Part shown: one piece after another, positions 1 through 12,161 of the stretch
Layout of the letters: each line of letters starts with the position of its first letter
How positions within the stretch are numbered: position 1 is the stretch's first letter
DNA from: Ectobius pallidus
Lineage: Eukaryota > Arthropoda > Insecta > Blattodea > Ectobiidae
DNA: 64,000 nt
NCBI GenBank assembly: GCA_964059195.1
Contig: CAXKWD010000009.1
Span: 148,051,890-148,115,889, forward strand
Reading direction: 5' to 3'
Translations under genes and position numbers: made by a program
Notes under the pieces: model-generated
Database searches by the model: none
Told to the model about the DNA's origin: nothing
The model's input: the letters and a program-made list of their open reading frames with translations, nothing else

Positions 1-245
1 GATCCCCGATGAGGTCGTTGGAGTTTTTCAATTGGCCTAATCCTTCTGGTGGCACTATGGCCCTGGGGTCGACTCAGCCTCTAACATAAATGAGTACCAG
101 GAGCAATCCTGGGGGTAAAGGCGGCCGGTGCGTAAGGCTGACAACCTTACCACCTTCATGTGCCGATGTCTAATAATCTGGGAGCCTCAACCTCCTGGAA
201 CCCTCTGGGCCTCCATGGCCTGTAATAGGGAACACTTTACTTTTA
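1..245 (-). repeat. SINE-like dispersed repeat, truncated by window edge
   Basis: Read on the minus strand this resembles the body of the tRNA-derived SINEs common in cockroaches and termites (phrases around 'ccatggaggccc' and 'ggttgaggctccc'). A plus-strand fragment of the same repeat is at 32647-32727. The tRNA-like head would lie off the left edge. Family assignment is from memory of such repeats; the repeat status itself is seen directly. Confidence 0.55.
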
Positions 246-677
246 ATAGCATAAACTGATATAAAGACCTTCCTCATAGCAAAGGAAAACCTGCCCTCAG
301 CATATTAAAGAAGAGAAACACCTTTCTCTAAGATGTCCATTTTGTCATTGGTCGGATGCCATCCGTCCTCACCATCTTCTGCCATTGCTATTGGCCTAGG
401 GTGTCCATATAATGTTTATATAAAAACGGGACATTTAATTTTTTATTTTTTTTAACCTGGGACATTTAAGAAAAAAAGGGGTCAAAAATTTCATTCACAA
501 AATTTAGGGAATATTTACAATTTACCTTTGTCTCTTGCACACAGATTATTCCAAATGATTTCTTAAATTTCTTCTGCAGACTGGTGTAGATAATTTATTC
601 CACAGAAGTAGATGCCTCACTGTCACTGTACATTTCACTTTTATGTATTCTATCAAGAAGTGTGTTTTTTCTTATAA
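246..677. other. AT-rich intergenic DNA, no gene seen
   Basis: No convincing open frame, RNA gene or repeat boundary was found between the SINE fragment and the first Helitron. Confidence 0.5.
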
Positions 678-1525
678 TCTCTATATATATAAAAGGCTTT
701 GTCCTGACTGACTGAATGAATGACTGACTGACTGACTGACTGACTGATTGACTGAATGACAGGAATCAACGTACAGCCTAAACTATAACAGGTAGAGACT
801 TGGAATTTTGACAGTACCTTCGTTTCATAATGTAGGTGCTCACTAAGAAAGGATTTTGAAAAATTCTGATTCTAAATGCCAAAAATTAAATGTTTTTGAA
901 AATACTTAATCCCTTTTTACATAGAATTATCCATTCCAAATCACAGAATATATTGTTGCCAAATGGTATCAGGTGGGCTTGGAAAAAACAAATGAAATGC
1001 ACTTTTGACAAATAAGAGAAGTTATCAAAATAATTCATGTTATAAATAAATATTACAGAATGAAATCCACTAAAATAATGGAATCACATAACTTTCTCTA
1101 CCCTGGACATAGAGAAAACAAAACGAGGTATGGTAATGTGTATATTATTATATTATATCGCAGGTTTTTGGAGAGAAAAGTATGTAAGTGATAATGCTTT
1201 ATGGTAACATAAGAGTGGGAAATTTCCCGCCTCGATATTACAATTTTATGTTACAGGAATTTCTGTTTCTTCTTATTTCAACTCCTACCAGGCTTGCTGT
1301 GCACTGTACAAGCGATGGGATGCAAAATTCTACATCCTCTATGAGCCATAAAAAACTATATCAAGCGTTTTCTGAGGGAATAGTTTGAGTGTAATAAGTC
1401 GTTCTTCCTATTTCAAATTATAAATGCCTATATAAGGACCTAGAATTTAAAATTGAAAATCCTTCATAAGCTAATTTCCAATTACAAAATACAAAACCCG
1501 GGCGACGCCGGGTCTTTTAAGCTAG
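678..1525 (+). mobile_element. Non-autonomous Helitron (copy 1)
   Basis: The element starts with TC (TCTCTATATATATAAAAGG) directly after an A and ends with CTAG directly before a T, the A^T insertion typical of Helitrons. A GC-rich hairpin (1497-1512, 5-bp stem CCCGG/CCGGG) lies about 10 bases before the 3' end. There are no terminal inverted repeats and no target duplication. A TGAC/AATGAC microsatellite is at about 701-763. The first ~340 bases recur at 31754-32093 and the 3' half recurs in the Helitron at 3597-4598. No Rep/helicase is encoded, so it would depend on a helper elsewhere. Confidence 0.85.
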
Positions 1526-2202
1526 TGTATCATAAAAGTCAGCACATATTACTCCATTAAAATATGTTTTGACAATGAGCAAGACCTTCACTGTTGTATT
1601 TTTATTAATGTAGCGTGTAACACATTGGCTAATCACAAGTGGGACATTTTGTCAATAAACGGTATTGTCTCAGAAAAATAGGATGAATGGACACCCTATA
1701 TTGGCCAGCACTCACCAATTGCTCCAGCTACTGGCACTTTAACATCGAGTAAGTCAGTCAGTCATGCGAATCAGATCCCAGAGGATGGACTCAGAGTTGG
1801 AGTGCGAAAGCTCAGAATTTTGTAGATGTTCCACTCTGCTGATAAGTCGTGAAGAAATCATCAATAGTACTCACCGAGAAACATTCTACTCATACAAGTA
1901 AGACTAGTTTGTATAGTTACTTCATAGTCCATTACAAGTCTTGAATGTGAAAACAATCATCTGATAATTCAAAACGTTGATGAACGTCATGCATGATATA
2001 ATGTGTGCTGGAAACAATTAATGCACAATAACATGAACGGACCTTTACACTGAAAACAGTTGACAACAGATAATACTGTAATATAAGCCATCTCATACTA
2101 CAAACATCAAAACTGTGTTTTCTCAAAAATCAATATCAATATAAAATGCTAACTCAATCGTAATATAATTGTAAAACTTTGTAGGTTCTCCCGACGAATA
2201 CA

Positions 2203-2508
2203 TTGTAAAAACTGCTCTCGGGTTTCCAGTCAGGTAGTTATAGATGTGTACTCTAAGCTTTCGGCGACTGTCTGCGTCGTCATCTTCGGAGAAGTGAGAT
2301 CCAGAGGTTGTGGTGTTGTATATATACCCATGGCAGGACTAGTCAGATGCAGTCACGACTGCATCTGACTAGTCCTGCCATGGGTATATATACAACACCA
2401 CAACCTCTGGATCTCACTTCTCCGAAGATGACGACGCAGACAGTCGCCGAAAGCTTAGAGTACACATCTATAACTACCCGACTGGAAACCCGAGAGCAGT
2501 TTTTACAA
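2203..2508. repeat. Near-perfect 152-bp palindrome with 2-base spacer
   Basis: The left arm 2203-2354 and right arm 2357-2508 are reverse complements with about one mismatch and are separated by only two bases (AC). The arms carry a sequence around CCGAAGATG...GTCGCCGAAAG that resembles hairpin motifs seen at four other places in the window. As single-stranded DNA or RNA it would form a long hairpin. It is probably a head-to-head duplicated fragment of a dispersed repeat; the source element is not recognised. Confidence 0.9.
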
Positions 2509-2794
2509 CGTAATATAATTGCTCTAACTCAATATCAGTATAAAATCTCCAACACTAACGCTAACACAATACCAACACCAAACAAAGGAAACATGGTGGA
2601 TGTGACGGCAATGTACCAGTGCTAGGAGTTACATCCGTACCATTTTGAATGTAAATATACGCTTTGAAGATCCCAAATCCAAAAATGCTATTTTCAAACA
2701 CATGTTTGACTGTTTGTGTGTCTGTGTCTGTGAACAGCATAGCTCGAGAGCGAATAGTCATATAAAAACACAATTTTATATTTTGGCTCATATA

Positions 2795-3527
2795 CAATGA
2801 ACGCCGCTAAATGTAATCATGGATAATGTTATCACTTATATGAAGTCTCATACAGATTAATATTGATACATTGAGAAAATGCTGTTTATGGTGAGCAAAG
2901 ATTTGGTTTATGTTATCACATTTTCATTTTTGTGGCTTTATTTCCAAGTACTGTAGGTCACTCAAAATTTCGTTTCTAACTTAACTATATTGTGTTGCAT
3001 TGGCAATACTGTTCCCAGCTCACAGGATGACCAGTTCAAGGATTGGCATTACTAATTTTCCCTTTTAAGTAATAAAACATGTTTCACCCCACAGTTAAGC
3101 TGAAGCTTTTGATTTATGAAGACAACAGTGTTGACATGCAGTGATGGCTAGTGTAAAACGAAAAGACTTGAACAGACAAGCGTTAGATGTTTTGCTATGC
3201 GGTGTTCACCATAGATTAGTATAGACTTCCAAAAACACTCATAACTGAGTATGGAGTATTGGTTAATGGACTTCTAAAGGAAAGTAAAAACAATTAAAAA
3301 CTTTGTTACTGGTTGAAAAATAGTTGCTTGCAGTCTATTATGAGTGGTTCAATGATTCACAGTTACGTATTATTTTATGAATAAATATTTTTAATTCTGT
3401 TTTGTAGTGTATTATCTTACGTATGAATAAATAACCTTCATTTAATTCCTTCAGCTACTATTATCAATCGGTTAATATTATCAGATTAGCTGCGTCCCAA
3501 AATGATCACAATAAGCGGCATGCACTG
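2795..3527 (+). mobile_element. Pogo/Tigger-like element (copy 1), non-autonomous
   Basis: The ends CAATGAACGCCGC... and ...GCATGCACTG are flanked by TA on both sides (2793-2794 and 3528-3529). It is homologous along its length to 11180-12161 and to a partial copy at 21255-21392. Inside, near 3144, a short frame starting MASVKRKDLNRQALDV resembles the N-terminus of CENP-B/Tigger-type transposases, after which no catalytic domain follows. It is an internally deleted, inactive copy. Confidence 0.7.
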
Positions 3528-3596
3528 TAGATTGAACACAGAATGATTTTGAAACTGTGAGAGCAGCAAATGAAACTGCTTAATAAACAACCTGTA

Positions 3597-4598
3597 TCTA
3601 ATATATAAAGTCGAATGTGTGTTTGTGGGTATGTATGTATGTATGTATGTATGTTTGTTCCTTATACAAATCCACATTTCTTCACCAATTTGTACAAAAT
3701 TTTGCACACATACCCAGTTAAGCCCGGGAAGTAACGCGGTCAACATTAAAATTGTAATAAATCAGTCCTTCCCTTGAAAATTATATAATTTCTGAGAATA
3801 TTATACTGAAAAACAATGAAATGCTGTTCAGTTCACATGACAACCGTGTATTGTTTACTTTGATAACATTGGGCCTTGGCAACTGGACTTTAACGAATTA
3901 TGATTGAATCGATGCAATATATTGACGAAAATAATTACTGAAAAATGAATTACACGAAAATAAAGCAAAGTGTGATGCAGTCACACAACTTTCTCTACCC
4001 TAGACATAAGAAATATTTTCTCACTTCACATTTTGATGTAGAATAAGAGGTCGTATTGCAGGTACAACTTAAGTGTGTGAGTATGCTATATCAGAAGTCG
4101 GTAAATAGTCAGTTATCCATAGCTGTAGGCTTTGTATTAGTTGAGATTTATCATAGGCCCTAAGCATGGGATGGAACATTTTGAGTCCTATACTCGCAGT
4201 ATATTATGTCCCGGGTTTTAGGGGAGGAAAGTATGAAAGTGATACTGCATTTCTATTTTATTTCAGCCCCGAAAGGGTTGTAACATGAGAATGAGAAATA
4301 AAATTTTCTGTCAAGTCAATACAATCTTATGTAATTTATGTTTCTTCTTATTTCAACCCCTCCCAGGCATGATGTGTAGAAGCAACGGAATGCAGCATTC
4401 GACATCCTCTATGAGCCATAAAAAGCTATATCTAGCGTTTTCTGATGGAATAGTTTGATAAATCTTTTTCTTCATTTCAAGTTTTACATACATATTATAG
4501 GCTATAAGGACCTAGAGTTTCAAAATCGAAAGTCCTCCATAAGTTAATTTCAAATTACAAAATACAAAGCTCGGGCGACGCCGGGCCTTTTCAGCTAG
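3597..4598 (+). mobile_element. Non-autonomous Helitron (copy 2)
   Basis: It begins TCTAATATATAAAG after an A and ends CTAG before a T, with a GC-rich hairpin (about 4571-4586) shortly before the 3' end. A (GTAT)n microsatellite lies at 3629-3652. The 3' half, from about 4020, matches Helitron copy 1 (shared tract ending AAAATACAAA then the hairpin), while the 5' part is different, so the two copies share a 3' end but have different bodies. Confidence 0.8.
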
Positions 4599-4954
4599 TT
4601 TAAAATAAAATCAACTCTGTTTGTGTTAATTTTAATATCGTACATGTTCTCAAAACATGTGGTTTCAAGAAAACAGCCAAGCAGAAGCTTTGAGTCGACC
4701 GGACATCAACAGCTGCCATCTGTCACACAAGACAAGAATTACAAGAACCAGCTGATTGCAAAGGGCAGCCATCTCTGTTTGTTAGAGTGAATCTAAAATC
4801 TCAAAACTTAAACATTTAATTATGGTCGAACAAAAACAGTTGTACGCAATTTGTATATAATGGTAATTAAGATGAAAATTATGAAACTCACTTTGCTCGT
4901 TTCATAAACATATTGGTATCTTAATAAGGCCATTACAGACTTGCTGCATAATGG
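4599..4954. other. Intergenic DNA, no gene seen
   Basis: AT-rich sequence between Helitron copy 2 and the hAT element; no convincing frame or repeat boundary was recognised. Confidence 0.5.
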
Positions 4955-4962
4955 CTATTAAC

Positions 4963-5483
4963 TAGGGATGGGTCGATACCAGATTTTCTCGATATTGATA
5001 CATGATTTTTTCCTTGATGCCCGATACTTCGATACTCGATACCGTCAACATTACCAGTTTCAAAAAATTAAAAGCTGAGAGAACTATGTAATATCAGTTA
5101 AATTAATGTCCATATTTAATGAAAGAAAATTTAATATCATCAGTAGCCTATAATTATTTTTAACTCTACATTAAAACTAAACGTTTGGCAGGGAACGAAA
5201 CAATTAAGAATCTCTTCTGTTTGGATTTTAAAATTTGGAAAGGCTTTATTTATGGCTAGACAAAAGTCACAGAGTGGTTTTTTCCATTTCAAGGAGAAAT
5301 AGAAGTATTTACTTTATTTAGTAGACTACTAAAAGCAGAAAGAGATAACGCATTTCCTTAAATTGCAGAGTTACCAAAGTATCAAAAAAGTACCGAGCGA
5401 GTTTTCTGAAGTATTGCTCGATGTCGATACCATGCAAGTATCAAGAGTATCGAGGTATCGAAAGTATCAAGGACCCATCCCTA
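4963..5483. mobile_element. hAT-type MITE with perfect 8-bp target duplication
   Basis: The terminal inverted repeats begin TAGGGATGGGTC and the ends are flanked by an identical 8-bp duplication CTATTAAC (4955-4962 and 5484-5491), the hAT hallmark. Sub-terminal regions are rich in GTATCGA/TCGATAC repeats in both orientations, a common arrangement of transposase binding sites. There is no transposase, so it is non-autonomous. The intact duplication suggests a relatively young insertion. Confidence 0.88.
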
Positions 5484-5860
5484 CTATTAACACATCTCAG
5501 CTATACAAACATGGTGCACTTGTAAGATACTTCATCACATCCACACATGTTTTCCAATTTGTACCTGGAATAAAGATGTTTCATACAATAACAATCATCA
5601 AACTCCTCTGCCTCGTCACATGTGACTTATTGCTGTATCGAGAAGAAGAAGAAGACAAGAAAATGGAAGAAACACTAACCAGTTGCTACAGCAACAAGAC
5701 TTGAATCACATGACCTTGGCTATCCAGCTGTTATACCATCACCTATATTTCAATTGTATTTTGATAGCAAAAAAGGTAGTTTTTATGTGGATATATGGCA
5801 AAAAATTACATTTAAAAGTGATGTATCCTCTGATTTTAAATATTTTGAGCTGTACATGTA

Positions 5861-6424
5861 CAGAGATGCCAACCTTGAAAGGTGGTTATCAGTAGTGTGA
5901 TTCTAATCGGATGGTGGGGGACTCGACATCTCGGGCAAATTAATATATGCAATTTCAAACATCAAAATGCACACAGGCCTAAAAAACTTATCATGTACTC
6001 CATGTTTAACCGAAAAATCACAATCACAATACGTGATTCGGTGAAATTTTTGAAGGTCCGAGGCAAGGAAAATCTTCCGTATACTACTTTCGATACTGCT
6101 GATTTGCCGCAGTTCGTTTTTGTCCATCAGACTCGTCACTGGTTTTACGTTTACACGACATGTTTCCTCAATATTCTACTTGCACTGCAACACTCAAACT
6201 GCCCAATGTCGCCAACAATGTCTTTTACAAACTATTTCTCATGATAACAGATGGCATCTCTGGTGAAAAAATTTTTTTTTATGCTCGCGGGAGAAACGAA
6301 AAATTTTAAAGATAAATATTGGGATTCGTAAAATCCGTAACATTCAGTACAATTTCCGTATTGCCGTACCAAATTCAAGAAAATCGTAGAAACTACGGAA
6401 ATTCCGTAGCAGTTGGCATCTCTG
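5861..6424. mobile_element. hAT-like MITE, terminal repeats CAGAGATGCCAAC
   Basis: The left end CAGAGATGCCAAC is matched by the right end GTTGGCATCTCTG. Flanks TACATGTAC and CATGTACA overlap by about 7 bases, consistent with a degraded 8-bp duplication. No transposase is encoded; short open frames inside have no recognisable domain. Confidence 0.65.
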
Positions 6425-6617
6425 CATGTACAACAACACAAGGAGTAACATGTAGCCTAAAGCTTCTCTTTTTACACGTATAAAATATACACCTGAAGAT
6501 GACAAATTAACATCGAAAGAGGTCATGAGGAAAACAACACTGCAATTTTTGGTCCGGAGCATCTTATAGTCCGTAAAATACGGTAATGTTTTTTAATGTT
6601 TTTAGACAAGCAATCTA

Positions 6618-7305
6618 CAGACTGGCGCACGAAATGTCGTACCATTTATTTTACACATAACACATATTAATTTTTATTATAGCTTTACATAGAATACATA
6701 GAATTTATCATTAGGACATGAAATTTTGTCTTTAATGCAGAATGTGTTCAATATGACCACCATTTTGCCTCACAACCTCTTGTAAACGAACCCTTACATT
6801 CATCACCACAAGTCTTCAAATAACGCATGGCACAACTCCATTACATGCGCTCTGAGCTGATTGCCAACTCTGCAGAAGCCCTTTAGACGGACTTCGAGTC
6901 AAAGCAACGCGAACCGCTTCAATATTTTCAGGTGTACGAACACTAGCCCGTCGCAACCGCTTTTTTTCCAACACAAACTGCTCAGTTAGTCTGTAAACTG
7001 TCTGCTTGCTAGAAGCCCATCTTGTATTACAGTGAGCATGAAAACGTCTCTGAGTCAAAACTACACTCTTCGTTTTGGCGAAAAACAACAACTTTCGCCT
7101 TATATTCACCATTCAAACGCCCGTTGTGCGCCATTTTACAAACTAATGTTTGTGTTCATTGTCATGGTGAAATCCAACATGTGATGACAGCTATCGGATT
7201 TTCCACGAACTTCGGCTTACATTATCACTGTTAGAAACAGCGAAACTGCAATATTACAATATTTATGAGATAATTAAATGGTATGACATTTCGTGCGCCA
7301 CCCTG
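6618..7305 (-). mobile_element. Internally deleted Tc1/mariner-superfamily element (DUF4817 type)
   Basis: Terminal inverted repeats CAG(A/G)(C/G)TGGCGCACGAAATG are flanked by TA at 6616-6617 and 7306-7307. On the minus strand, 6816-7112 encodes the N-terminal helix-turn-helix region of insect transposases with the DUF4817 domain (QTVYRLTEQF, then SVRTPENIEAVRVAL). Near 6735-6800 the typical C-terminal tail is still visible (QEVVRQNGGHIEHIL). The DDE/D catalytic core between them is missing, so it is a non-autonomous deletion derivative. Confidence 0.82.
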
Positions 7306-7307
7306 TA

Positions 7308-8017
7308 TATTACAATTTATGTATAAGGCTTTTATTCACATGACAATTATTAAATAATTTGTATAATAGCAATAGAATAATTATACAATTATTATATTAA
7401 TGAAGCACAGGTGGAATATTGAGTATGTTGGAAACAACAGAATCTGCTCAATTGGAAAATGAAAATAATTGAAAAATAAAACTGACCTGGGCAAATGAAT
7501 TGTAATCTTCAGAGATAATCCAATCTCTTACCAACTTGGTATAACACGTTTCAAGGACCCCTGACTTCATCCTCAGCTACAATGAATAGCTAAGGAGCTG
7601 GATAGCGAAGATCAGAGCCCTACACCACAGAACATACAAGAGACATAATTGAGTAAAATGGAATAAAAGGCACAGTCTCGATTCAACATGAAAAAATATG
7701 AACAACAGCAACAACTCTTATATATATAAAAAACTAGCTTTGGTGTTAAACTTGAATGAAAAGGAACTCACATAATACTGGCTTTGACTAGAAGTGCGAC
7801 CACAACAATGCTACACTTTAATTATTCTAAAGCTAGCGAGTCCTTCTCTGCTCAATGCAAACCCTGTAGAAAGAATCAAATTGCTCCGGAACATCTGTAA
7901 TTGAAGCGGTAATTGCAATAAGGGCCCAACGCTCTAAAATGACATGGAAATGAATCGAGTGATTCAGGGCCAATTCCACCAGAACCCCTAAGAAACTTGT
8001 TGAGACAAAAATCTGGA
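7308..8017. other. Intergenic DNA with a hairpin motif, no gene
   Basis: No convincing coding frame. At 7549-7576 the minus strand reads CTGAGGA, a short hairpin, then GAAACG, one of the recurring motifs described in the findings. Confidence 0.5.
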
Positions 8018-8029
8018 CATCTATGCAAT

Positions 8030-8304
8030 GATGATGATGATGAAGTGTTCGGCCTGGAGGCCGGTCCTGCCCTGGGATCAAGCCATGGGGGGATGGCCCA
8101 CAGCCCAACCGAGGGACACTAGACCAGATGATAGAACGTAGGGTGGCCAGGTCCTTTCGCGGGATGGGAATGAGGACACAACACCCAGGCCTGACCCAGG
8201 AAGGAAACTTTACATCTCTGTAAAATCCCTGACCCGGCGGGAATTGAACCCGGGCTGCCCAGATGGCTGACAGTCATGCTACCAACTCACCCATGGCGGC
8301 GGAC
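8030..8304 (-). mobile_element. tRNA-derived SINE with 12-bp target duplication
   Basis: Read on the minus strand the head (8304 leftwards) has a tRNA-like A box (GGGTGAGTTGGTAGC) and B box (GGGTTCAATTCCC), followed by a non-tRNA body and a (GAT/ATC)n tail at about 8030-8043. An identical duplication CATCTATGCAAT flanks it at 8018-8029 and 8305-8316, showing target-primed insertion. Not a functional tRNA gene. Confidence 0.88.
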
Positions 8305-8605
8305 CATCTATGCAATAGACCTAACAAATAAATTGAAAGGGAAATTATACAAGAAACCTGGAAATCATACAACAATAAACCAAGAAAAGAAACTGTGGCA
8401 ATGTCTCGCACAACATCTAAATAGGATAGGAATGTATATTTACATCCAAGTGGAGGTTTTGGTACTTAGAACCTAAGGTATTACTTGGACAAGCAAGGGT
8501 GAAGGAATTTTGTCCAGAGGCTCTGATTTAGAGTTGGAGTTCTTTAGCATGCCATAAATCTATGACATGGGCCCCCCAGTCACTCTCCGTGCCCACAATT
8601 TTTAC

Positions 8606-8769
8606 AGTTTGCATCTAGAACTGAGCATAGTAGATAATGTTCCAAGTTCGTGACTCCATCAATACAAATAGGGAATGTGACTCCATCACGACAAATAGGG
8701 CATATATGCCATGTGATGGAGTCATGAACTTGGAACATTATCTATTTTGCTCAGGTCTAGATGCAAACT
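8606..8769. repeat. Inverted repeat, about 55-bp arms
   Basis: The left arm (8606-8661) and right arm (8713-8769) are near reverse complements, including GATAATGTTCCAAGTTC. Between them a ~30-base unit beginning GACTCCATCA is tandemly repeated. Source element not recognised. Confidence 0.8.
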
Positions 8770-8816
8770 CTCAAAGGAATGGTAATGAGTCCAAATTGTA
8801 TCAGAATGCCAGAAAT

Positions 8817-9487
8817 TACGAGGGAAAGTCAAAAAGTAAAGGAACCTTCGCAATTTCTCTTTTCAGGGTTTGGTAACACTGCTAGTATCCAGCGCTGAAG
8901 TAGTGTAGTCGGCAACAATTCTATACAACGTGTCACTCTTATTCCTGCATTAGTCATTGGAGTGTAGCAAACTGTTAAACGTGGCAGCTCCATTGTTGAT
9001 CTGCACCAAGGAGAAAACGAGGGCAGTGATTCACTTTTTGTTTGCAGAAGGTGTTAAACCAGTGGACATTATTCGTTGAATGCAAGAACAGTATGGTGAC
9101 AGCTGTTTATCACGAAACAAGATCTACGAATGGATAGAGCGCTTCAAAGAGGAAAGAACTTCTTTATGTGATGATGAAAGATCGGGCAGGCCATCGATGT
9201 CAACCACTGAGAACCATCATACTCTTCTTGCATTCAACGAATGACATTCGCAGGTTTAACACCTTCCGCAAATAAAAAGCGAATCACTGCCTTAATTTCC
9301 TCCTTGGTGCAAATCAACAATGGAGCTGCCATGTTTAACAGTTTGCTACACTCCAACGACTAACGCAGGACACGTTGTATAGAAGTGTTGCCGACTATAC
9401 TACTTCAGCGCTGGATATTAGCAGTTGTTACCAAACCCTGAAAAGAGAAATAGAAAAAGTCCCTTTACTTTTTGACTTTCCCACGTA
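8817..9487. mobile_element. Folded-back mariner element (5' end duplicated in inverted orientation)
   Basis: Both ends carry the same mariner-like terminal sequence (CGAGGGAAAGTCAAAAAGTA and its complement), flanked by TA. The left arm (about 8817-9086) and right arm (about 9225-9487) are reverse complements for ~265 bp, so the element is palindromic. The left arm and centre (about 9006-9226, plus strand) encode the N-terminal helix-turn-helix of a mariner transposase (EKTRAVIHFLFAEGVKPVDI, stop, then YGDSCLSRNKIYEWIERF and DERSGRPS). The catalytic domain is absent; the other arm carries the same region reversed. Confidence 0.88.
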
Positions 9488-10060
9488 TATGGCCCACCTC
9501 TAACATGATATGTCTGTATTTGATAATTTTCTAAGCTGTAACAAGATGATGCCAGATGTAATTAATTCAATTCCAATAAAGCCATAAAATGTAACAACAC
9601 TGGAGCTATGAGACCTTATTTAGTTACATCCTCAATTACAACAACACACCATTTTCTTAGGAGAAAAACCCTAAAAAAAAGATACTTTGATAGGCCAGCC
9701 GCTGAATTTGGTGAACGCCAAAGGCAGTCCTCAATTTTACCATCTCTCAGATTTGAACGAAATAAATACAGGGCACTGTCGGTTTGTACCACAGACTTAG
9801 CAATGAACAGACGAAGGATGATTGATAGAGTAATGTAACTTTCACAACACTGGACAGAAAAATCAATAAACGCTCTGAGTTTCGTTAAAACATCATTCCA
9901 AACCATTCTTAGCACTGGTGATATTTTTACTGTAGTTGTAAAGGGTGCGAACATAAAGATCACATTGACAGCTGTATATTGTAGAATATGATAAAGTCTA
10001 CATAGGCTGACCCAGATATGTCCTTTTTCCTTCCTCTACCCGAACCATTATGTACTATAA
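9488..10060. other. Intergenic DNA, no recognisable gene
   Basis: Two overlapping frames of 76 and 115 codons on opposite strands (9608-9963) have no domain I recognise, no splice-site support and no repeat partner in the window. I do not call a gene here. Confidence 0.5.
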
Positions 10061-10745
10061 GGCTAGTTTACATGACGAAATTAGGTTTCGTAACTAAGTT
10101 TCCCAACTGTTGTTTACTTGAATGCGCAAATGCAAGATATACTGGCGACAATGAGTTACGACACAATAAAAATATGTGTTTAAAATTATTACAAAATCAG
10201 TGGATAAAGGTTAAAAAATTAAAACACAACGTTTCAACTCTGCCCTCGAGTCTTCCTCAGGTGACTCCTCACACAGTACTGATCATGAAGAAGATTGAGT
10301 TTCGTCACGGTAACCATCGATAAAAACATTATTGTGTTTTAATTTTTTAACCTTTATCCACTTTGTAATAATTTTAATTGTTATTTTTTTTTGTTTTTGA
10401 CTCAGTAGAAATTTGGGACCAATATGGAAGTTTTATTGAGTTACGACACTATCCAGTTTTAGCTTATTTCAACTTTTCACGAAACTATAATAGTAATTTT
10501 GATATTTAATGGATATTTAGCTGGTTCGCGTTTTGTAAAATGAAACGGGGAAGTGAGGAAATTGTGAAATGCCTGGATTCATATGTGTTTCAAAAGTGTG
10601 TACGGGTTTTCAACAACTTGAACTTCAGAAATAAGACGAAACATGCGGTTGAATTGGAATTAGTTTTATAGAAAATGTAATTAATTTCACGAAATCGCTT
10701 TCATGAAAGTGGTTACGAAATGTAGTGTCATCATGTAAACTAGCC
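10061..10745. mobile_element. TIR DNA element (GGCTAGTTTACATGA) with a nested insertion
   Basis: Left end GGCTAGTTTACATGACG and right end ATCATGTAAACTAGCC are inverted repeats. A partial, reverse-oriented relative is at about 47775-47937. No transposase seen. A second element sits inside at 10165-10436. Confidence 0.75.
10165..10436 (-). mobile_element. Nested fold-back element flanked by 13-bp duplication
   Basis: It is flanked by identical TGAGTTACGACAC at 10152-10164 and 10437-10449. Inside, 10176-10226 and about 10335-10375 are inverted copies (GTGTTTTAATTTTTTAACC and complement). On the minus strand 10232-10260 reads CTGAGGA, a stem-loop (GACTC/GAGTT), then GAAACG. The long direct repeat suggests target-primed insertion of a retro-element rather than a cut-and-paste one; the family is uncertain. 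Confidence 0.65.
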
Positions 10746-11179
10746 TATAGGTAATATTGTGTTTGACTTTGAAATTCGAAATTGATTTTCTAACATAAAT
10801 ACAAGTTTTGAGATCTCCTGAATCCAAAAAACCTATTTTCTGAAACACGTCTACGTGTACAAGAATTTTATCTGCTGGTGGGCCAAGAGTGTATTTTTTT
10901 TAAGCAAATTTATCTCTCTAAATTCATAAAAAACATTAACATAACATTAAATAGGCTATTATGTATTGTAATATGATCAAATAATAAATTTAAGACCTCT
11001 GGACTCTAGGATTGTTTGGATTCAATTTCTTTCCTAGAAACTATCCCCCCCTTTCAGATTTTTAAATGTGAAGCACTATCGAACTGAATGCCTTTTCTCA
11101 TTCTGAAACATTAGATAGCTCTATTACAGACTTTTGAAAAGTGCACAGTCCATACTTGTTTTAAAAACAAGAAATGATA

Positions 11180-12161
11180 CACAGTGAACGCCGCTTAATG
11201 TAATCGCGGATAATGTTATCAAGCAGGTAATGTTACCATTTTTATGAAGTCCTGTACGGATTAATACTGATAGGCTATATTGAAAAAATGCTGTTTATTG
11301 TGATCAAAGATTCAGTTTATGTTATCAAATTTTCCTTTCTGCAGCATTATTTCCAAGCCGTGTTACTAATCATTGACGGCCTTGACTCCAGTGCAGTCAG
11401 ATGTTTGTTTATTCTGTTGATCAAGTTGAGTTTAAAAGACCACTTTTTCTACTGTGCTTAAGCGTAGGTGACCAAACTATAGATGCAATTAATGAAATAA
11501 AAGTTTTATGTTTTATTGCTGATAAGAAGTTAACTTGGAATAGTCATATTGAAAAAAATAGATTTAATATCCAACTCAATGATGCCCAAAATTGCATCAT
11601 TCAAAATTTCGTTTTTAAGGGTTTTAAGGGTATTGGTAGTGTTCCCTGTTCACACGATGACCAGTTTGAGGGGGTGGCATTACCTAACTTTCTCTTTTAT
11701 GTTTCACCCCACAATTAAGATGCAGTTTTTTATTTATGAAGATAACAGTGCTGACATACGCTGATGTCTAGTGGAAAATGAAAAGACTTGAACAGACTGG
11801 CGTTAGATGTTGTGTTATGCGGTGTTCACCACAGATCAGTATAGACTTCCAAAAACACACATAACTCATAACTGAGTATGGAATATTGGTTAATGGACTC
11901 CTAAAGGAAAGTAAAAACAATTAAAAACTTTGTTACCGGTTGAAATAGTTGCTTGCAGTCTATTACTGTATTATGAGTGGTTCAATGATTCACAGTTACA
12001 TAATATCTTATGAATAAATATTTTTAATTCTGTTTTTGTAGTGCATTATCTTATATATGAATAAATAGCCTTTATTTAATTCCTTCGGCTACTGTTATCA
12101 ATAGGTTAATATTATCAGATTAACTGTGTCCCGAAGTGATCACAATAAGCAGCGTGCACTG
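11180..12161 (+). mobile_element. Pogo/Tigger-like element (copy 2)
   Basis: Ends ...CAGTGAACGCCGCTTAATG and ...GCAGCGTGCACTG with TA at the right flank (12162-12163). It is homologous to 2795-3527 but about 250 bp longer, with extra internal sequence at about 11390-11600. No intact transposase remains. Confidence 0.7.

Noticed and set aside
5363..6244. Several 70-120-codon frames
   Set aside because: They lie across hAT MITE sequence and on both strands with no domain or splice support.
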